Source: an uncultured Sediminicola sp.
GTDB taxonomy: Bacteria; Bacteroidota; Bacteroidia; Flavobacteriales; Flavobacteriaceae
DNA length: 7,586 bases
Direction of reading: 5' to 3'
Assembly: GCA_938039345.1 (NCBI GenBank)
Contig: CALHVB010000157.1
Span: 1-7,586, forward strand
The translations under genes and the position numbers were made by a program. Positions 6,988 to 7,586 of the stretch are shown here, piece after piece. How positions within the stretch are numbered: position 1 is the stretch's first letter; the number at the start of each line of letters is the position of its first letter. The notes beneath the pieces are model-generated. The model was not told where the DNA came from, did no database searches, and saw only the letters and a program-made list of their open reading frames with translations.

Positions 6988-7090
6988 CAAGTTCAGTATC
7001 TAAATTAGAGCCCTTTGTCGTCTATTAATAAAATAGCTAACAATAATAAGTATAGATAAAAACTATTTTTAAATAATGCATTAATATTAT

Positions 7091-7126
7091 TTGACTATTA
7101 TAAGGTGTGTTTTTTTCGTAATTTTA
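7091..7126 (+). promoter_or_regulatory. Candidate katG promoter
   Basis: TTG at 7091-7093 and TAATTTTA at 7119-7126 resemble the -33 (TTG) and -7 (TAnnTTTG, seven of eight positions) elements of Bacteroidota. The 25-base spacer is slightly longer than usual. Transcription would start near 7133, leaving a leader of roughly 40 bases before the ATG. Confidence 0.3.
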
Positions 7127-7131
7127 AAGAG

Positions 7132-7586
<455 letters not shown>

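Noticed and set aside
6727..7008. Plus-strand open frame of 93 residues across the start of the DinB-like gene
   Set aside because: Most of it is antisense to the signal peptide and first helix of the DinB-like gene, and its hydrophobic tail comes from A+T-rich spacer. No independent support.
7071..7092. Inverted repeat AAATAAT/ATTATTT upstream of katG
   Set aside because: It is pure A-T in a very A+T-rich spacer, has no T-run or promoter spacing that would give it a role, and is likely to occur by chance.

Overview
The window is about one third G+C and reads as chromosomal DNA from a marine-type member of the Flavobacteriaceae (phylum Bacteroidota). Four things point there: genes without Shine-Dalgarno sequences, a promoter element of the Bacteroidota TAnnTTTG type (6980-6987, minus strand), a TonB-dependent receptor with an N-terminal carboxypeptidase-regulatory-like domain, and a DUF5689/lamin-tail surface lipoprotein. 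No mobile element, phage gene, CRISPR array, tRNA or rRNA is visible. No stretch longer than about 220 bases lacks a gene. I could not name genus or species from the sequence alone.

Layout from left to right. At 42-482 (+) is a small four-helix membrane protein of a flavobacterial family often labelled 'cytochrome B'. At 594-1001 (+) is a small cytosolic STAS/SpoIIAA-like protein. Its last 11 bases overlap the convergent gene at 991-2031 (-), an exported endonuclease/exonuclease/phosphatase (EEP) family enzyme. Divergent from that gene, across a 108-base spacer, is a two-gene unit. It holds a TonB-dependent outer-membrane receptor (2140-4866, +) and, 9 bases later, a lipoprotein with DUF5689 and lamin-tail domains (4876-6225, +). 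A strong hairpin terminator (6258-6295) and a cluster of short palindromes (6309-6348) separate this unit from an exported DinB-like protein (6354-6953, -). Divergent from that, across 217 bases, is the 5' part of katG, catalase-peroxidase (7171 to the window edge, +).

The most coherent functional block is 991-6225: an exported nuclease/phosphodiesterase, an outer-membrane TonB-dependent importer and a lipoprotein with a lamin-tail domain. My inference is that these work together on an extracellular phosphate-ester or nucleic-acid substrate: the lipoprotein and receptor capture and import it, and the EEP enzyme cuts it outside the cytoplasm. The enzyme family and receptor class are well supported by the sequence, but the substrate is not. 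The right end suggests an oxidative-stress gene (katG) with an exported metal-binding DinB-fold protein as its divergent neighbour.
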